DNA from: Actinomyces sp.
GTDB taxonomy: Bacteria > Actinomycetota > Actinomycetes > Actinomycetales > Actinomycetaceae
Reading direction: 5' to 3'
NCBI GenBank assembly: GCA_022649165.1
Contig: JALCNR010000009.1
Location: 41,373 to 105,372 of the forward strand
DNA: 64,000 nt
The position numbers were made by a program, and so were the translations under genes. Shown one piece after another: positions 9,421-17,747 of the stretch. The notes beneath the pieces are model-generated. The model made no database searches. It saw only the letters and a list, made by a program, of their open reading frames with translations, and had not been told where the DNA came from. Every line of letters begins with the position of its first letter. The stretch's first letter is position 1.

Positions 9421-12165
9421 TCACTCCTCGCCGGCGTGGTCCTCCGAGGAGATCGTGTAGTCGAACATCCCGTAGCGGTCGGCCGCCTCCCTGACGACCG
9501 AGCGGTCCAGGCGCCCCTCGTCGGCGAGCGCCTGCAGGGTGCGCACGACCATCGACTCGGCGTCGATGTGGAAGAAGCGGCGGGCGGCGCGCCGGGTGTC
9601 GGAGATGCCGAAGCCGTCGGCTCCCAGCGTGTAGTAGGCGCCGGGCACCCAGGCGCGGATCTGGTCGGGGATCAGCGCGTCGTAGTCGCTCGTCGCGACG
9701 AACGGCCCCTCCGCCCCGGACAGCTTGTCGGTGAGGTAGGCGGTGCGCGCCTGCTCCCCCGGGTGGAGGAAGTTGTGCTCGTCAGCCTCCACCCCGTCTC
9801 GGCGCAGCTCGTTCCATGAGGTCACCGACCACACGGCCGCATCCACGCCCCAGTCCTCGGCCAGCAGGCGGCGGGCCTCGCGCGCCCACGGCACCGCGAC
9901 GCCGGAGGCCAGCAGCTGGGCGCGGGGGCCGCCGGTCCCCGCGTGTTCGTCGAGCTTGTAGATGCCCCTGAGCAGGCCCTCGACGTCCAGGCCATCCGGC
10001 TCGGCGGGCTGGTGGATCGGCTCGTTGTACACGGTGAGGTAGTAGAGGACGTTCGGGTCGCGCGTGTCTCCCTCCCCGTACATCCGCTGGATGCCGTCCC
10101 ACAGGATGTGGGAGATCTCGTAGGCGTAGGCCGGATCGTAGGTGACGAAGCCGTGGTTCGCCGCCGCCAGGATCGGGGACTGCCCGTCCAGGTGCTGGAG
10201 GCCCTCCCCCGTCAGCGTCGTGCGTCCCGCCGTGGCGCCGATGACGAAGCCACGTGTCATCTGGTCGGCGGCCGCCCAGAACTGGTCGCCGGTGCGCTGG
10301 AACCCGAACATCGAGTAGAAGATGTAGAACGGGATCATCGGCAGGTTGTGCGTGGCATAGGCGGTGCCCGCGACCTGCAGGGCGGCGGCCGAGCCGGCCT
10401 CGGTGATGCCGGTGTGCAGGACCTGCCCCTGCGCCGACTCCTTGTAGGACAGCATCATGTCCGCGTCGACGGCCGTGTAGTTCTGGCCGTGTGTGTTGAA
10501 GATCTTCGCCGTCGGGAAGATCGCGTCCAGGCCGAAGGTGCGGGCCTCGTCGGGGATGATCGGCACAATGTAGCGGCCGATCGCCTTGTCCTTGATGAGG
10601 TCCTTCATCAGGCGCACCAGCGCCATGGTCGTGGCGACCTCGAGGGGGCCCGATCCCTTGCGCAACGACTCGAAGGGCTTGGGGGAGGGGACGGGCAGCT
10701 TCGGGTCGCGGTCGTCGCGGCGCTCCGGCACCCACCCGCCGAGCCTCTCGCGCCGCTCCCTCATGTAGATGAGCGCCGGATCGTCTGCCGGCGGCATGTA
10801 GTAGGGGGGCATCGAGGGATCCCGCTCGAGCTCCTCATCCGTGATCGGGATGCCCAGCCGCGTGCGCAGGGCCTTGGCGTCCTCCAGGGTCAGCTTCTTC
10901 ATCTGGTGCGTCGAGTTGCGCCCGGCGAAGTGGCTTCCCAGCGCGTACCCCTTGATCGTGTGCGCGAGGATGACGGTGGGCTGGCCCGTGTGCTCCATCG
11001 CGGCCTTGTAGGCGGCGTAGACCTTGCGGTAGTCGTGCCCGCCACGCTGGAGCGCCCAGATCTGGTCGTCGGTCCAGTTCTGGACCATGGCCTTCGTTCG
11101 GGGGTCGCGCCCGAAGAAGTGCTCGCGCACGTAGGCGCCGTCGTTGGCTTTGAACGTCTGGTAGTCGCCGTCGAGCGTCTCGTTCATGACGTTGACCAGG
11201 GCGTGGTCCTTGTCGGCCGCCAGCAGCTGGTCCCAGCCGCGGCCCCAGATCACCTTGATGACGTTCCAGCCGGCGCCCTTGAAGAAGGCCTCGAGCTCCT
11301 GGATGATCTTGCCGTTGCCGCGCACGGGGCCGTCCAGGCGCTGGAGGTTGCAGTTGACGACGAAGGTGAGGTTGTCGAGCCCCTGCTGGGCGGCCAGCTG
11401 GAGCATGCCGCGCGACTCCGGCTCGTCCATCTCCCCATCGCCGAGGAACGCCCAGGTGTGCTGCTGGGAGGTGTCCTTGAGGCCGCGCAGCTGCAGGTAG
11501 CGGTCGAACCAGGCCTGGTAGATGGCCTCGGCGGGCCCGAGCCCCAGCGACACCGTCGGGTACTCCCAGAAGTCCCGCATCTGGCGCGGATGCGGGTAGG
11601 AGGGCAGGCCGCCCTCGACGGAGACCTGCTGGCGGAAGCCGTCCATCTGCTCCTCGGTGAGGCGGCCCTCGAGGAAGGCGCGGGCGTAGGGGCCGGGTGA
11701 GGCGTGTCCCTGGAAGAAGACGTGGTCGCCGCCGCCGGGGTGGTCCTTGCCGCGGAAGAAGTGGTTGAGGCCGACCTCGTAGAGGGTGGCGACGGAGGCG
11801 TAGGAGGAGATGTGCCCGCCCACCTTGACGCCGGCGCGCTGGGCGCGCGTGACCTGGACGGCGGCGTTCCACCGGATCCACTTGCGGTACTGGCGCTCCG
11901 TGGCCTCGTCGCCGGGGAAGTAGGACTCCTGGTCCACAGGGATCGTGTTGACGTAGGGCGTCGTGTACTCGGATGGGATCTGGACGTCGCGGCGGCGGGC
12001 CTCCTCCAGCATGTGGAGCAGGATGTAACGCGCCCGGGGCCCGCCCTTCTCCTCGATGAGACCGGACAGGGAGTCCACCCATTCCGCGGTCTCCTCCGGG
12101 TCGTTGTCCGGGACCTGGCTGAGCAGCCCGTTGACGACGGGGTGGTTCTCGCTTGACTGTGTCAC
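9421..12165 (-). CDS. aceE: Pyruvate dehydrogenase E1 component, homodimeric type
   Basis: Decarboxylates pyruvate with thiamine diphosphate and passes the acetyl group to the lipoyl E2 subunit. The 914 residues match the single-chain homodimeric E1. The thiamine/magnesium motif runs from GDGEMDEPE (242-250) to [10 protein letters not shown] (271-280). [21 protein letters not shown] and the transketolase C-terminal domain are also present. The start is the GTG at 12165 with a GAAGAGGGA ribosome site. No E2 or E3 gene is adjacent. It converges on the ACP-like gene with about 130 bases between, in which I see no gene. Confidence 0.96.
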   Translation of the reverse strand: MTQSSENHPVVNGLLSQVPDNDPEETAEWVDSLSGLIEEKGGPRARYILLHMLEEARRRDVQIPSEYTTPYVNTIPVDQESYFPGDEATERQYRKWIRWNAAVQVTRAQRAGVKVGGHISSYASVATLYEVGLNHFFRGKDHPGGGDHVFFQGHASPGPYARAFLEGRLTEEQMDGFRQQVSVEGGLPSYPHPRQMRDFWEYPTVSLGLGPAEAIYQAWFDRYLQLRGLKDTSQQHTWAFLGDGEMDEPESRGMLQLAAQQGLDNLTFVVNCNLQRLDGPVRGNGKIIQELEAFFKGAGWNVIKVIWGRGWDQLLAADKDHALVNVMNETLDGDYQTFKANDGAYVREHFFGRDPRTKAMVQNWTDDQIWALQRGGHDYRKVYAAYKAAMEHTGQPTVILAHTIKGYALGSHFAGRNSTHQMKKLTLEDAKALRTRLGIPITDEELERDPSMPPYYMPPADDPALIYMRERRERLGGWVPERRDDRDPKLPVPSPKPFESLRKGSGPLEVATTMALVRLMKDLIKDKAIGRYIVPIIPDEARTFGLDAIFPTAKIFNTHGQNYTAVDADMMLSYKESAQGQVLHTGITEAGSAAALQVAGTAYATHNLPMIPFYIFYSMFGFQRTGDQFWAAADQMTRGFVIGATAGRTTLTGEGLQHLDGQSPILAAANHGFVTYDPAYAYEISHILWDGIQRMYGEGDTRDPNVLYYLTVYNEPIHQPAEPDGLDVEGLLRGIYKLDEHAGTGGPRAQLLASGVAVPWAREARRLLAEDWGVDAAVWSVTSWNELRRDGVEADEHNFLHPGEQARTAYLTDKLSGAEGPFVATSDYDALIPDQIRAWVPGAYYTLGADGFGISDTRRAARRFFHIDAESMVVRTLQALADEGRLDRSVVREAADRYGMFDYTISSEDHAGEE

Positions 12166-12401
12166 GGATGTCCCTCTTCCTCGTGGCGATACGTGTCGGC
12201 CGCCCGCGGGCGCCGGATGGGTTCCATTCTGGCGCGTGAGGGTCGCCTTGGCGAGCGCGTCAGGGACTTCCGACCCATGAGACGCGCCTCAATTGTGCGA
12301 GATTGGCGACGTTGTCGGGGGCTGCGGACGTCCCGGAGGACGCCGCATGTCACACGGGCTTCCGGTATGGCGCGGGGCCCCGGATGAGGGACTCGGTGCC
12401 T

Positions 12402-12407
12402 TACGAT
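12402..12407 (+). promoter_or_regulatory. -10 box before a short upstream ORF
   Basis: TACGAT lies six bases before a GTG at 12414. The start codon predicted by the window's leaderless rule is the short ORF, not the DUF3052 gene. The 236 bases between aceE and this box hold no gene that I can see; they should contain the aceE promoter. Confidence 0.5.
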
Positions 12408-12413
12408 GGGGAG

Positions 12414-12464
12414 GTGTCAATCGAGGACGCGCCGAGGGCGCACGTCATGGAAGGTGGTCGCTGA
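12414..12464 (+). CDS. Short leader ORF upstream of the DUF3052 gene
   Basis: A 16-codon ORF starting GTG-TCA-ATC-GAG and ending in TGA three bases before the GTG of the DUF3052 gene. The preceding TACGAT box gives it the leaderless geometry used by real genes here. The peptide has no obvious run of one amino acid. It could couple translation to the next gene, or simply be chance. The assignment rests only on promoter geometry. Confidence 0.35.
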   Translation: MSIEDAPRAHVMEGGR

Positions 12465-12466
12465 TC

Positions 12467-12865
12467 GTGGCGCAGGGCCTGGGGTTCGCTCAGGGACAGG
12501 TGGTCCAGGAGTTCTACGCAGACGAGGACAGCGATGAGGCGCTGAGGGCGGGCGTCGAGGCGCAGACGGGCCACGAGCTGGTCGATCCCGAGTACGGAGA
12601 CGTCGTCGACGGCGCGATCGTGTGGTGGCGCGCCGAGGACGCGGAGGACGGCGATCTGGCCGATCTGCTGGTCGACGCCCTGACGAACCTCGATGACGGG
12701 GGTCTGATCTGGGTTTTCATCCCCAAGCCGTCGCGTCCGGGCTCGGTGCCCGTGGCCGATGTCGAGGACGCCGCGAAGGTGGCGGGCCTGCACTCGACCT
12801 CCGCCGCCTCGGTCGGGCCGGACTGGGCGGGCATCCGCCTCACCGCGCGTCCCCGCACGCGCTGA
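12467..12865 (+). CDS. DUF3052 family protein
   Basis: A 132-residue acidic soluble protein of an actinobacterial family without known function. Family marks are LGFAQGQVVQEFYADEDSDE, the VDGAIVWWRAED segment, LVDALTNLDDGGLIWVF, and a C-terminal ending in DWAGIRL. The GTG at 12467 was chosen because homology begins there and GGAAGG lies upstream; the open frame further upstream has no family similarity. A short leader ORF ends three bases before it. It lies just before tRNA-Val. Confidence 0.8.
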   Translation: MAQGLGFAQGQVVQEFYADEDSDEALRAGVEAQTGHELVDPEYGDVVDGAIVWWRAEDAEDGDLADLLVDALTNLDDGGLIWVFIPKPSRPGSVPVADVEDAAKVAGLHSTSAASVGPDWAGIRLTARPRTR

Positions 12866-13003
12866 TCCCCGCCGCGGGGCGTGCGGAGTGGCGCCTTGTG
12901 CGACGTCCGTCGACGAGGGCGGCGCCGCCGGCACACCGGCGGCGGAGCGTGCCGGCCCGTGGGGCGCGTTGACTATGCTGTGGGGGTTGTGCCGCCAGGC
13001 ACG

Positions 13004-13077
13004 GGGCCTGTAGCTCAGTTGGTCAGAGCGCTGCGCTTACACCGCAGATGTCGTCGGTTCGAACCCGGCCGGGCCCA
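13004..13077 (+). tRNA. tRNA-Val (anticodon UAC)
   Basis: A complete cloverleaf. The acceptor GGGCCTG pairs with CGGGCCC (one G-U). The D-arm is GCTC/GAGC. The anticodon stem CTGCG/CGCAG holds loop CTTACAC with anticodon TAC. The T-arm is GTCGG/CCGGC with loop TTCGAAC. The discriminator base is A and the CCA end is not encoded. A TATGCT -10 box lies at 12974-12979. The DNA immediately downstream is a broken transposase, so the tRNA marks the left edge of the accessory island. Confidence 0.97.
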
Positions 13078-13084
13078 CCCGAGC

Positions 13085-13648
13085 GTGCGACCAGTCCAGG
13101 GCATGCTCGAGAAGCGCACGCATGACTACGTCCGGCATGGCACCACGAGCTTGGGGGCACCTCCCGCTTGCGGGGGAGTCGCCGCGATGAACGTCGCTGA
13201 CGGCATGGTGATCGCCTCCACGCACCGCCGCCACCGGGCGGTGGAGTTCAGGAAGTTTCTGCACAAGATCGACCAGAGCGTGCCGGAGCATCTCGAGGTG
13301 CACGTGGTCTGCGACAACTACGGCACCCACAAGACGCCGTCGGTCACGGCCTGGATCGAGAGGCATCCCCGGTTCCACATGCACGTCACGCCCACCTACT
13401 CGTCCTGGATCAACCAGGTCGAACGGCTCTTCGCCGAGGTCACCCGAGACCTGCTCCAGCGCTCCGACCACCGATCCGTGCACGCCCTGGAGAAGGACCT
13501 CCGCGACTGGGTGAAGGCATGGAACGAGAACCCGAAACCGTTCATCTGGACCAAGACCGCCGACCAGATCCTCGAATCCCTCGAACGACTATTACAACGA
13601 ATCAACGGCGCACGACACGAGCCCGTTACACCGCGCACAGGGACTTGA
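13085..13648 (+). mobile_element. IS630-type transposase remnant, 5'-truncated and internally disrupted
   Basis: The frame encodes the C-terminal DDE half of an IS630-family transposase: EKRTHDYVRHGTT, HRRHRAVEFRKFL, VCDNYGTHKT with a catalytic Asp, TPTYSSWINQVERLF with the catalytic Glu region, and a long C-terminal helix. The N-terminal HTH half is missing; homology begins eight bases past the tRNA-Val. A 26-base palindromic insert interrupts the position where these proteins read GTT-LFAAL-VADG. The element cannot be active. Confidence 0.8.
13153..13178 (+). repeat. 26-base palindromic insert in the transposase
   Basis: It begins GGGGGCACCTCCCGC and ends GCGGGGGAG. The parts CTCCCGC and GCGGGGGAG form a hairpin around a TTGC-type loop. 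It replaces or splits one codon of a conserved transposase segment, so it looks like a small inserted element. Its first 15 bases recur exactly at 2702-2716 inside the GH13 gene. Similar short GC palindromes are scattered in actinomycete genomes as I recall; this was not checked. Confidence 0.5.
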
Positions 13649-13759
13649 TCGGCAGAATCCACCCGATCCTGCCCATCTACAGCAAGACTACGTTCGGACT
13701 GCCGGCATGTGCTTCCAACTATTTGCAGTCATATGCGCGTCCGAGGGAGAATGTGCCTG

Positions 13760-14212
13760 ATGGATGCGGTTGATCGAAGGATCCTTGCCGAGTTGCAGCA
13801 GGACGGGCGCCTGACCGTCACCGAGCTGGCCGACCGGATACAGCTCAGCGTCTCGCCGTGCCACCGCCGGCTGAAGGCGCTGGAGCAGGCCGGGGTGATC
13901 GCTGGCTACCACGCGCGCCTGGACCCGGCCGCGCTCGGACTGACGTTCTCCGTGATCGTGTTCGTCACCCTCTGCGAGGGCGACAAGCGGGCGGTCGCCG
14001 CGTTCGAGGAGGCGGTGACCGGGGTGACGGAGGTCATCACCGCGCAGCGTTTGTTCGGCGATCCCGACTACCTCCTCAACGTCGTCTCCGTGGACCTGCC
14101 CGCGTTCCAGCGGCTCTACGACGAGGAGCTGTCGGCGCTGCCGGGTGTGCAGCGGCTCACCTCTACGCTCGTGATGAAGAACGTCGTCGCCAACCGGCCC
14201 CTGCCGCTGTGA
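13760..14212 (+). CDS. Lrp/AsnC-family transcriptional regulator
   Basis: A 150-residue regulator. The N-terminal helix-turn-helix (DRRILAELQQDGRLTVTELADRIQLSVSPCHRRLKALE) is followed by the RAM effector domain (AAFEEAVTGVTEVITAQRLFGDPDYLLNVV). Family members respond to amino acids. The ATG at 13760 was preferred over 13751 because GAGGGAG lies ten bases before it and only one base before the other. It overlaps the next gene by four bases (GTGA), so it heads an operon with a thioesterase, an RraA-like protein and a methyltransferase. Confidence 0.9.
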   Translation: MDAVDRRILAELQQDGRLTVTELADRIQLSVSPCHRRLKALEQAGVIAGYHARLDPAALGLTFSVIVFVTLCEGDKRAVAAFEEAVTGVTEVITAQRLFGDPDYLLNVVSVDLPAFQRLYDEELSALPGVQRLTSTLVMKNVVANRPLPL

Positions 14213-14772
14213 GCAAGATGCCCGCGTACTTCGATAGCAAGAGCGAGAGTCGGTTTGGTCCCACCGATGTTGTCGGGGGCGGATGGAACCCGGACGAGCA
14301 GCACATCGCCCCGGCCATCGGTCTGATCGCCCACGCCGTCGAGACCGACCGCGATCGCCGGCGCGGCGATGACCAACTCCGCGTGATCCCGCTTTCCTGC
14401 GACATTCTCGGCGTACTGCCCCTCGAACCGGTCGACCTCGCCGTGACCGTGCTGCGGCCGGGCCGCACCATCGCGCTCGTCGAAGCCCGACTGGACCACG
14501 CCGGCCGCACCGCGGTGATCGCGCGCGCCTGGCTCAGCCGCAGCTGCGGCACCGAGCAATACGCCGGGAGCGCACTGACCCAGATCGCCTCACCCGACCC
14601 GGTGTGGGATGCGGTCACGCTGTGGCCCGACGGCTTCGTCGCGTCTCTCGACGTGCGGCGGATGGCCACCGGCCCGGGCCGCGGCGCCTACTGGGTGCGC
14701 ACCGACCTCGACCAGACCGGCCCGTTCGGCGCCGTCGCCCAGACCCTCACCGTGAGGCCCCGAACCGCATGA
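14209..14772 (+). CDS. Thioesterase-superfamily (hotdog) protein
   Basis: A 187-residue protein resembling acyl-CoA thioesterase-like proteins: an N-terminal hotdog unit with GGGWNPDEQHIAPAIG, RVIPLSCDILGVLPLEPVDLAVTVLRPGRTIALVEA, and a shorter, less conserved second half. It overlaps the regulator gene (GTGA at 14209); an ATG at 14218 is the alternative start. It would hydrolyse an acyl thioester in the cytoplasm; the substrate is unknown. It is shorter than double-hotdog thioesterases, so the C-terminal half may be reduced. Confidence 0.55.
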   Translation: MSKMPAYFDSKSESRFGPTDVVGGGWNPDEQHIAPAIGLIAHAVETDRDRRRGDDQLRVIPLSCDILGVLPLEPVDLAVTVLRPGRTIALVEARLDHAGRTAVIARAWLSRSCGTEQYAGSALTQIASPDPVWDAVTLWPDGFVASLDVRRMATGPGRGAYWVRTDLDQTGPFGAVAQTLTVRPRTA

Positions 14773-14797
14773 CACTCAATCAAGATGGAGGCTGACA

Positions 14798-15502
14798 ATG
14801 GACCCCCTCGACCTGCAACGCACCTACCTGGACCTGACCACCCCGCACGTCGCCGACGCGGTCATGCGGCTCGGCATCCCGGTCCGGCAGGCCCCAGCGA
14901 GCGTGCGGCCCGTGTGGCCCGGGGTGCATGTGGTCGGGCGCGCCCGACCGACCCGGCACACCGGCAGCGTCGATGTGTTCCTTGAGGCCCTCGAGCACGC
15001 CCGGCCCGGCGACGTGCTTGTGGTCGACAACGACGGCCGCGACGACGAGGCCTGCGTCGGCGATCTGGTGACCCTCGAAGTCGCCCAAGCCGGCCTGGCC
15101 GGCATCATCATCTGGGGACTGCACCGCGACACCCGCGAGTTGCACACCATCGGCCTGCCCGTGTTCAGCCAAGGCACCCTGCCCGCAGGCCCTCAGCGAC
15201 TGGACCCGCAATCCGCCGACGCCCTCACTACCGCGCAGGTCGGCGGCCATACCGTCACCGAGGGGGACTTCGTGCTCGCTGACGATGACGGGGTGCTGTT
15301 CCTCCCGCTCGACCGGGCCGCGGACATCGCCGAGGCCGCGACCGGTATCCGCGACACCGAGCGCCGCCAAGCCGCCCGCATGCGCCTGGGCACGAGCATC
15401 CGCACACAGGCCTCGTTCACCGACTACCTGACCGCGCGCGACCGCGACGGAGTCACCTTCCGCCAGCACCTGCGCGCCATCGGCGGGGAGATCGAGGAAT
15501 GA
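14798..15502 (+). CDS. RraA-like / 4-hydroxy-4-methyl-2-oxoglutarate aldolase-family protein
   Basis: A 234-residue protein of the RraA/HMG-aldolase fold: TPHVADAVMRLG at the start, PGDVLVVDNDGR, GDLVTLEVAQAGLAGIIIWG followed by the RD pair (GLHRDTREL) that binds metal and substrate in aldolases, and GDFVLADDDGVLFLP. A C-terminal tail ending FRQHLRAIGGEIEE is typical of longer members. It probably acts on a small oxo-acid. GGAGG lies seven bases before the ATG. It overlaps the following methyltransferase gene by four bases. True RNase E inhibition is unlikely; most relatives are aldolases. Confidence 0.75.
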   Translation: MDPLDLQRTYLDLTTPHVADAVMRLGIPVRQAPASVRPVWPGVHVVGRARPTRHTGSVDVFLEALEHARPGDVLVVDNDGRDDEACVGDLVTLEVAQAGLAGIIIWGLHRDTRELHTIGLPVFSQGTLPAGPQRLDPQSADALTTAQVGGHTVTEGDFVLADDDGVLFLPLDRAADIAEAATGIRDTERRQAARMRLGTSIRTQASFTDYLTARDRDGVTFRQHLRAIGGEIEE

Positions 15503-16158
15503 CCACACCAGGCGCCACTCCCGCGCCACAGCCAAGTCCGTGGCTGGGCATCGGGCTGGAGGTCTACGAACAGCACATGGCCCACCCTGTGGTCGGGCAG
15601 CTCGCCGCGCTGCGGGAAGTCATGGGCGAACAGCTCACCGATCACCCCGCACGTCGAGTCGCGATCCTCGGCATCGCCGGCGGCAACGGCCTCGACCGCA
15701 TCGACGCCGCCGCAGTCGACGCCGTCTACGGGTACGACCTCAACCCCGACTACCTGGCCGCATGCGATGCCCGCCACCGCGCCCGGTTCGGCGATCGTCT
15801 CCGCCTGATCCAGGCATCGGTGGATCGGACGCTGCAGATCGAGCCCGTCGACCTGCTGATCGCGAACCTGTTCATCGAGTACGTCGGCGTCCCCGAGTTC
15901 GCTGCCTTCGCCGCGGCCAATGCCGAGCGGTTCGCGGTGCTGTCGTGCGTCACGCAACGCGACACCGGGGGTGGTTTCGTCAGCAGGTCACCGTTCGCTT
16001 CCGCGTTCGATCACCTGGCGCAGTCATCCTTCGACATCGACGTTGCCATTCTCGCCGCCGCCCTGGAACGCCTCGGCCTTGACCGACTGAGAGTTCGTGA
16101 GCATGAGTTGGCGAGCGGGAAGGTGCTCGTGCGGCAGGACTTCGCCGCACCGCGGTGA
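15499..16158 (+). CDS. Class I SAM-dependent methyltransferase-like protein
   Basis: A 219-residue protein with a Rossmann methyltransferase pattern: motif I RVAILGIAGGNGLDR, an acidic ribose-binding end of strand 2 (VYGYDLNPDYL), and motif IV DLLIANLFIEYVG. There is no membrane segment. It is the last gene of the AsnC-thioesterase-RraA operon (ATGA overlap) and converges on the threonine aldolase gene four bases later. The methyl acceptor is unknown. Confidence 0.6.
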   Translation: MTTPGATPAPQPSPWLGIGLEVYEQHMAHPVVGQLAALREVMGEQLTDHPARRVAILGIAGGNGLDRIDAAAVDAVYGYDLNPDYLAACDARHRARFGDRLRLIQASVDRTLQIEPVDLLIANLFIEYVGVPEFAAFAAANAERFAVLSCVTQRDTGGGFVSRSPFASAFDHLAQSSFDIDVAILAAALERLGLDRLRVREHELASGKVLVRQDFAAPR

Positions 16159-16162
16159 TTCG

Positions 16163-17221
16163 TCAGCCCAGGATGTCGGCGACGGCGGCGAGCAGCACGT
16201 CGATATCCTCGGGCTGATGCGCGAACGAGGTCACCAGGTGCACCACCCCCGGCCCCCATCGGTCGGCGTGGAACGCGAAGCCCCGCCCGTGCAGTCCGTC
16301 GATCAGCATCGGCGGGAACGAGCAGAACACGATGTTCGCCCGGGGATCGCCCAGCATCTCGATCTCGGGATGGAGGGCGAGCCGGGCCCGCAGGCGCTCT
16401 GCCATGCCGTTGGCGTGCCGGGCGTTGCGCAGCCACAGGTCGTCGGTCAGGTAGGCGTCCAGCTGCGCGCTCTGGAACCACATCTTGGAGGTCAGCTGCC
16501 CGCCGCGCTTGTGCCGGTAGGACAGCTCGGTCCTCAGTGACGGGTCGAAGGAGACGATCGCGTCGGCGGTCATCGCGCCGTTCTTCGTGGCGCCGAACGA
16601 GAGCACGTCGACGCCCGCCTGCCAGGTCATCTCCGCCGGGGTGGCTTCCAGCGCGACCAGGGCGTTGGCGAGCCGCGCCCCGTCCATGTGGACTCGCAGC
16701 CCCGCCTCGTGCGCGATCTCGGACAGCTCGTGGATCTCAGCCACGGTGTAGACGCTGCCGGTCTCCGCGGCCTGGGTCAGGCTCGCCACCGACGGTTGCA
16801 CGCTGTGCAGGTTGCCGCGGCGATACACCGCCGCCGCGCGCAGTGCCTCCGGGGTGATCTTCGAGTTCGGCCCGTCCACGAGCGTGATCTTGGCCCCGTG
16901 GGTGAAGAACTCCGGTGTGCCGGCCTCGTCGTTGGCGATGTGCCCGTCGGGATGGCTGAGGATACTGCCCCACGGCGGCGTCAACGTCGCCAGGGCGATG
17001 CCGTTGGCTGCCGAGCCCGTGCCGACCGGAAACACGTCCACGGGATGCTCGAACACCTCGGCCATCCGCGCCCCCACCCGCTTCGAGACATCGTCGCTCC
17101 CGCACGGGGAGGCAAGCCCCACCGCCGCTTCAGTCATGGCGGCGGCGATCTCCGGGGAGGCGCCAGCGGCGTTGTCGCTGAGGTACCCGCGCACCACTCC
17201 TGCGGCCGTGCCCTCACTCAC
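16163..17221 (-). CDS. Threonine aldolase / beta-eliminating lyase-family PLP enzyme
   Basis: A 352-residue PLP enzyme of fold type I. It has the low-specificity L-threonine aldolase pattern: LSDNAAGASPEI at the N-terminus, GTGSAANGIAL at the cofactor phosphate site, HMDGARLANAL with the pyridine-binding Asp, and SFGATKNGAM with the Schiff-base lysine. It would cleave threonine or allo-threonine to glycine and acetaldehyde. The GTG start at 17221 overlaps the YbaK-like gene by eight bases, so both are translated from one message. Confidence 0.85.
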   Translation of the reverse strand: MSEGTAAGVVRGYLSDNAAGASPEIAAAMTEAAVGLASPCGSDDVSKRVGARMAEVFEHPVDVFPVGTGSAANGIALATLTPPWGSILSHPDGHIANDEAGTPEFFTHGAKITLVDGPNSKITPEALRAAAVYRRGNLHSVQPSVASLTQAAETGSVYTVAEIHELSEIAHEAGLRVHMDGARLANALVALEATPAEMTWQAGVDVLSFGATKNGAMTADAIVSFDPSLRTELSYRHKRGGQLTSKMWFQSAQLDAYLTDDLWLRNARHANGMAERLRARLALHPEIEMLGDPRANIVFCSFPPMLIDGLHGRGFAFHADRWGPGVVHLVTSFAHQPEDIDVLLAAVADILG

Positions 17222-17717
17222 CGGAAGCTGCTTCGCCGGAATCCGCGCGCGTCGGAGCCGGTTTCGTCACGTCGACCCAGGATGCGCCGGCGAGCTCGGC
17301 GATCTGCTCGGGCGTGACGCGCACGCCGTGGAACGGGCTCCCGGCAGCGGGGTAGACGACGTCGAAGTCACGCAGCGACTCATCGCAGTACACCTCGACC
17401 GGGCTCGCGTGCCCGAACGGGCCGAGCCCGCCCATCGGCTGTCCCGTCGGCGCCTCGGTCTCCCCGGCCGGGAGCATCCGCGGCTTCGTCCCGAACCGGG
17501 CCCGGAACTTCGCATTATCCAGACGCGCATCACCGCGCGTGACCAGCAGCAGGGCACGAGCGCCTGCCCGCAGGGCGAGGGTCTTGGCGATCTGACCGGC
17601 CTCGATCCTGAGCGCGTCAGCGGCCGCATGAACCGTGGCACCGTACCCACCAAGCTCGAACATCCGCAGACCGCTGTCGTGCTCATCGAGGAACGCCTGA
17701 ACGCGCTCGATACTCGT
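17214..17717 (-). CDS. YbaK/EbsC-type aminoacyl-tRNA deacylase with apparent ACG start codon
   Basis: A free-standing trans-editing domain of the prolyl-tRNA synthetase insertion family (about 167 residues): TVHAAADALRIEAGQIAKTLAL, DARLDNAKFRARFG, and GGLGPFGH. The first in-frame ATG (17663) lies inside the conserved domain and would delete the first helix. Homologous sequence continues upstream as SIERVQAFLDEHDSGLR to codon ACG at 17717. GGGGAG lies four bases before that ACG, exactly where an ATG is expected. No ATG, GTG or TTG is in frame between the stop of phzF and 17663. Either ACG is used weakly or the gene lost its start by one base change. Confidence 0.7.
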   Translation of the reverse strand, partial: TSIERVQAFLDEHDSGLRMFELGGYGATVHAAADALRIEAGQIAKTLALRAGARALLLVTRGDARLDNAKFRARFGTKPRMLPAGETEAPTGQPMGGLGPFGHASPVEVYCDESLRDFDVVYPAAGSPFHGVRVTPEQIAELAGASWVDVTKPAPTRADSGEAASGE

Positions 17718-17747
17718 GCTTCTCCCCGAGGACGACGGTGCCGGAAC

